Part shown: positions 4,696 through 5,843 of the stretch, in pieces
Layout of the letters: each line of letters opens with the position of its first letter
Position numbering within the stretch: the first letter of the stretch is position 1
NCBI GenBank assembly: GCA_031267995.1
Contig: JAIRXZ010000060.1
Location: 1-5,843 of the forward strand
Source: Odoribacteraceae bacterium
GTDB lineage: Bacteria; Bacteroidota; Bacteroidia; Bacteroidales; Marinifilaceae
Length of the DNA stretch: 5,843 nucleotides
Direction of reading: 5' to 3'
The notes under the pieces: generated by a model
What the model saw: only the letters and a program-made list of their open reading frames with translations
Told to the model about the DNA's origin: nothing
The model's database searches: none
Program-made: the position numbers and the translations under genes

Positions 4696-5295
4696 ATGAA
4701 ACAAATGCTACTCCTCGTCGCCCTCCTCGGCCTGGCCATCACCGCGCCGGCACAAGACATCAAGCTCGATCCCCCCACCCGCTCCGGCGGCAAACCCCTG
4801 ATGGAAACCCTCAACGAACGCCGCTCCGAACGCGCCTTCGTCCAGAAAGAGATGCCCCTCCAAACACTCTCCGACCTCCTCTGGGCAGCCAACGGCTTCA
4901 ACCGCCCCGACAAGCGCACCGCCCCCACCGCCGTCAACAAGCAAGAACTTGAACTCTACGTCATCATCGGCGCCAAAGCCTACCACCACGACGCCCGCGC
5001 CAACACCCTCCACCTCGTCGCCGAAGGCGACTTCACCACCGCCATCGGGCAACCCAACATCACGGAAAAAGCCGCCGTCAACATCGTCATCGTCGGCGAC
5101 GGCGCCAAAACCACCCCCAAGTACCTCTACCTCGACGCCGGCTACATCTCCCAGAACATCTACCTCTACGCCGCCTCCGCCGGCCTCGGCACCGTCGCGC
5201 GAGCATCATACCGGGGGCCGGAACTATACAAAGCCCTCAAGCTGACGGAAAAACAAGAAGTCATCCTCGTCCACCCCGTCGGCTTCCTTAAATAA
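4696..5295 (+). CDS. Exported nitroreductase-family (SagB/ThcOx-like) flavoprotein
   Basis: 199 aa. Residues 1-20 form a Sec signal peptide (MKQ, hydrophobic core LLLVALLGLAIT, probable cleavage after APAQ). The mature part has the nitroreductase fold: ERRSER (41-46) matches the RRSxR flavin-phosphate motif, RTAPTAVNKQELELYVI (74-90) the substrate/FMN segment, LYLDAGYISQNIYLYAASAGLGTVARAS (144-171) the dimer and FMN helix, and a closing VHPVGF. Such enzymes usually bind FMN and use NAD(P)H to reduce nitro groups, quinones or enones, but compact SagB/ThcOx-like members often have unknown substrates. A periplasmic location would separate it from cytoplasmic NAD(P)H, so its electron donor is unclear. 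The start follows an A-rich stretch; ATG 4705 would still leave a signal peptide. It appears to be transcribed separately from the sigma cassette, 109 nt upstream. Confidence 0.88.
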   Translation: MKQMLLLVALLGLAITAPAQDIKLDPPTRSGGKPLMETLNERRSERAFVQKEMPLQTLSDLLWAANGFNRPDKRTAPTAVNKQELELYVIIGAKAYHHDARANTLHLVAEGDFTTAIGQPNITEKAAVNIVIVGDGAKTTPKYLYLDAGYISQNIYLYAASAGLGTVARASYRGPELYKALKLTEKQEVILVHPVGFLK

Positions 5296-5301
5296 CGCGA
5301 C

Positions 5302-5328
5302 ACGCCCCGGGACACCACCCCGGGGCGT
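5302..5328 (+). terminator. Strong GC hairpin between nitroreductase and deacylase genes
   Basis: ACGCCCCGGG (5302-5311) pairs perfectly with CCCGGGGCGT (5319-5328), a 10-bp stem with a 7-nt loop, starting 6 nt after the nitroreductase stop codon. It is followed by CCTCGTCCCCCC, with almost no T, so it is not a textbook intrinsic terminator. It may cause partial termination or protect a 3' end, leaving some read-through into the gene at 5348. Confidence 0.5.
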
Positions 5329-5347
5329 CCTCGTCCCCCCCGGCACC

Positions 5348-5842
5348 ATGAAAAAAATCGAGAAAACCAACGCCGCCCGCCTCCTCGACCGGCTCGACAT
5401 CCCCTACACCCTCCACCCCTACCCCGTCGACGAACAAAACCTCGACGCCCGAACCGTCGCCCTCCACCTCGGCGAGGACATCCGCCGCGTCTTCAAAACC
5501 CTCGTCCTCCGCGGCGACCGCGCCGGCCTCCTCGCCTTCCTCCTCCCCGGCGACCTGGAACTCGACCTCAAAACCGCCGCCCGCCTCTCCGCCAACAAAC
5601 GCGTCGACATGCTGCCCGTCAAGGAACTACTCCCCGCCACCGGCTACATCCGCGGCGGCTGCTCCCCCCTCGCCATGAAACGCCCCCTCCCCACCTGGAT
5701 CCACCACGCGTGCCAACAATTCGACACCATATTCGTCAGCGCCGGCATCCGGGGACTACAAATACGCCTCGCCCCCGCCGACCTCCTCCGCGCCACCCGG
5801 GCAACCATCGCCGACTTAACCCCAAACACCACGGAAACATGA
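5348..5842 (+). CDS. ybaK: Cys-tRNA(Pro) deacylase, YbaK/EbsC family
   Basis: 164 aa, close to the usual 155-160 of YbaK. This cytoplasmic protein hydrolyses Cys-tRNA(Pro) made in error by prolyl-tRNA synthetase and so keeps translation accurate. Diagnostic features are the N-terminal TNAARLLDRLDIPYTLHPY, the catalytic-lysine segment RRVFKTLVLRGD (K50), KTAARLSANKRVDML, the glycine-rich loop GYIRGGCSPLAMKR (99-112) and the ending SAGIRGLQIRLAPADLL. In the loop the usual SPIGMKK reads SPLAMKR, a glycine-to-alanine change that may be tolerated. No ProRS domain is fused, so it acts in trans. It starts 52 nt after the nitroreductase stop, and its own stop overlaps the next ATG (ATGA at 5839-5842), so it is probably translationally coupled to that gene. 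Confidence 0.93.
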   Translation: MKKIEKTNAARLLDRLDIPYTLHPYPVDEQNLDARTVALHLGEDIRRVFKTLVLRGDRAGLLAFLLPGDLELDLKTAARLSANKRVDMLPVKELLPATGYIRGGCSPLAMKRPLPTWIHHACQQFDTIFVSAGIRGLQIRLAPADLLRATRATIADLTPNTTET

Positions 5843-5843
5843 A
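5839..5843 (+). CDS. Start of a further gene, cut off by the window end
   Basis: ATG at 5839-5841 overlaps the deacylase stop TGA (5840-5842) in the ATGA arrangement common in operons, and the next two bases (AA) fit the ATGAA starts seen at 3704, 4696 and 5348. Only five bases are visible, so nothing can be said about the product and the call rests on context alone. Confidence 0.35.

Overview
The window most likely comes from a GC-rich member of the Bacteroidota, probably the Bacteroidales; I cannot name the genus. Three things point there. The POT-type transporter and the sigma-factor cassette resemble Bacteroidota versions as I remember those families. A promoter with TTTG, a 19-nt spacer and TATATTCG lies ahead of the transporter and fits the Bacteroidota TTTG/TAnnTTTG pattern. 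Start codons are preceded by A-rich stretches instead of clear Shine-Dalgarno sites. All recognisable genes are on the + strand.

Layout. Positions 1-288 hold the C-terminal part of an unidentified gene. A 461-nt intergenic region (289-749) follows. It has two strong hairpin-plus-T-tract terminators that work only on the minus strand, several GC-rich inverted repeats, and the transporter promoter. Positions 750-3295 hold a two-gene unit: a proton-coupled oligopeptide (POT/PTR2) transporter with an unusually large hydrophilic insertion, then, after 5 nt, a DJ-1/YajL-like protein. A hairpin and a 21-bp tandem repeat fill the next gap (3296-3524).

Positions 3525-4586 hold a compact three-gene cassette: a 55-aa single-pass membrane protein, a 107-aa two-pass membrane protein with a histidine-rich tail, and a sigma-70/ECF-like sigma factor whose start overlaps the stop of the gene before it. 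This cassette is the best candidate for a poorly described regulatory system. The small membrane proteins may control the sigma factor, although neither looks like a classical anti-sigma factor.

Positions 4696-5295 encode a nitroreductase-fold flavoprotein with a signal peptide. Positions 5348-5842 encode a YbaK-type Cys-tRNA(Pro) deacylase, and its stop codon overlaps the ATG of a further gene that runs off the window.

Base composition is uneven. The first 288 nt and roughly the last 2.1 kb are extremely C-rich and G-poor on the + strand, while the transporter gene is balanced in G and C.
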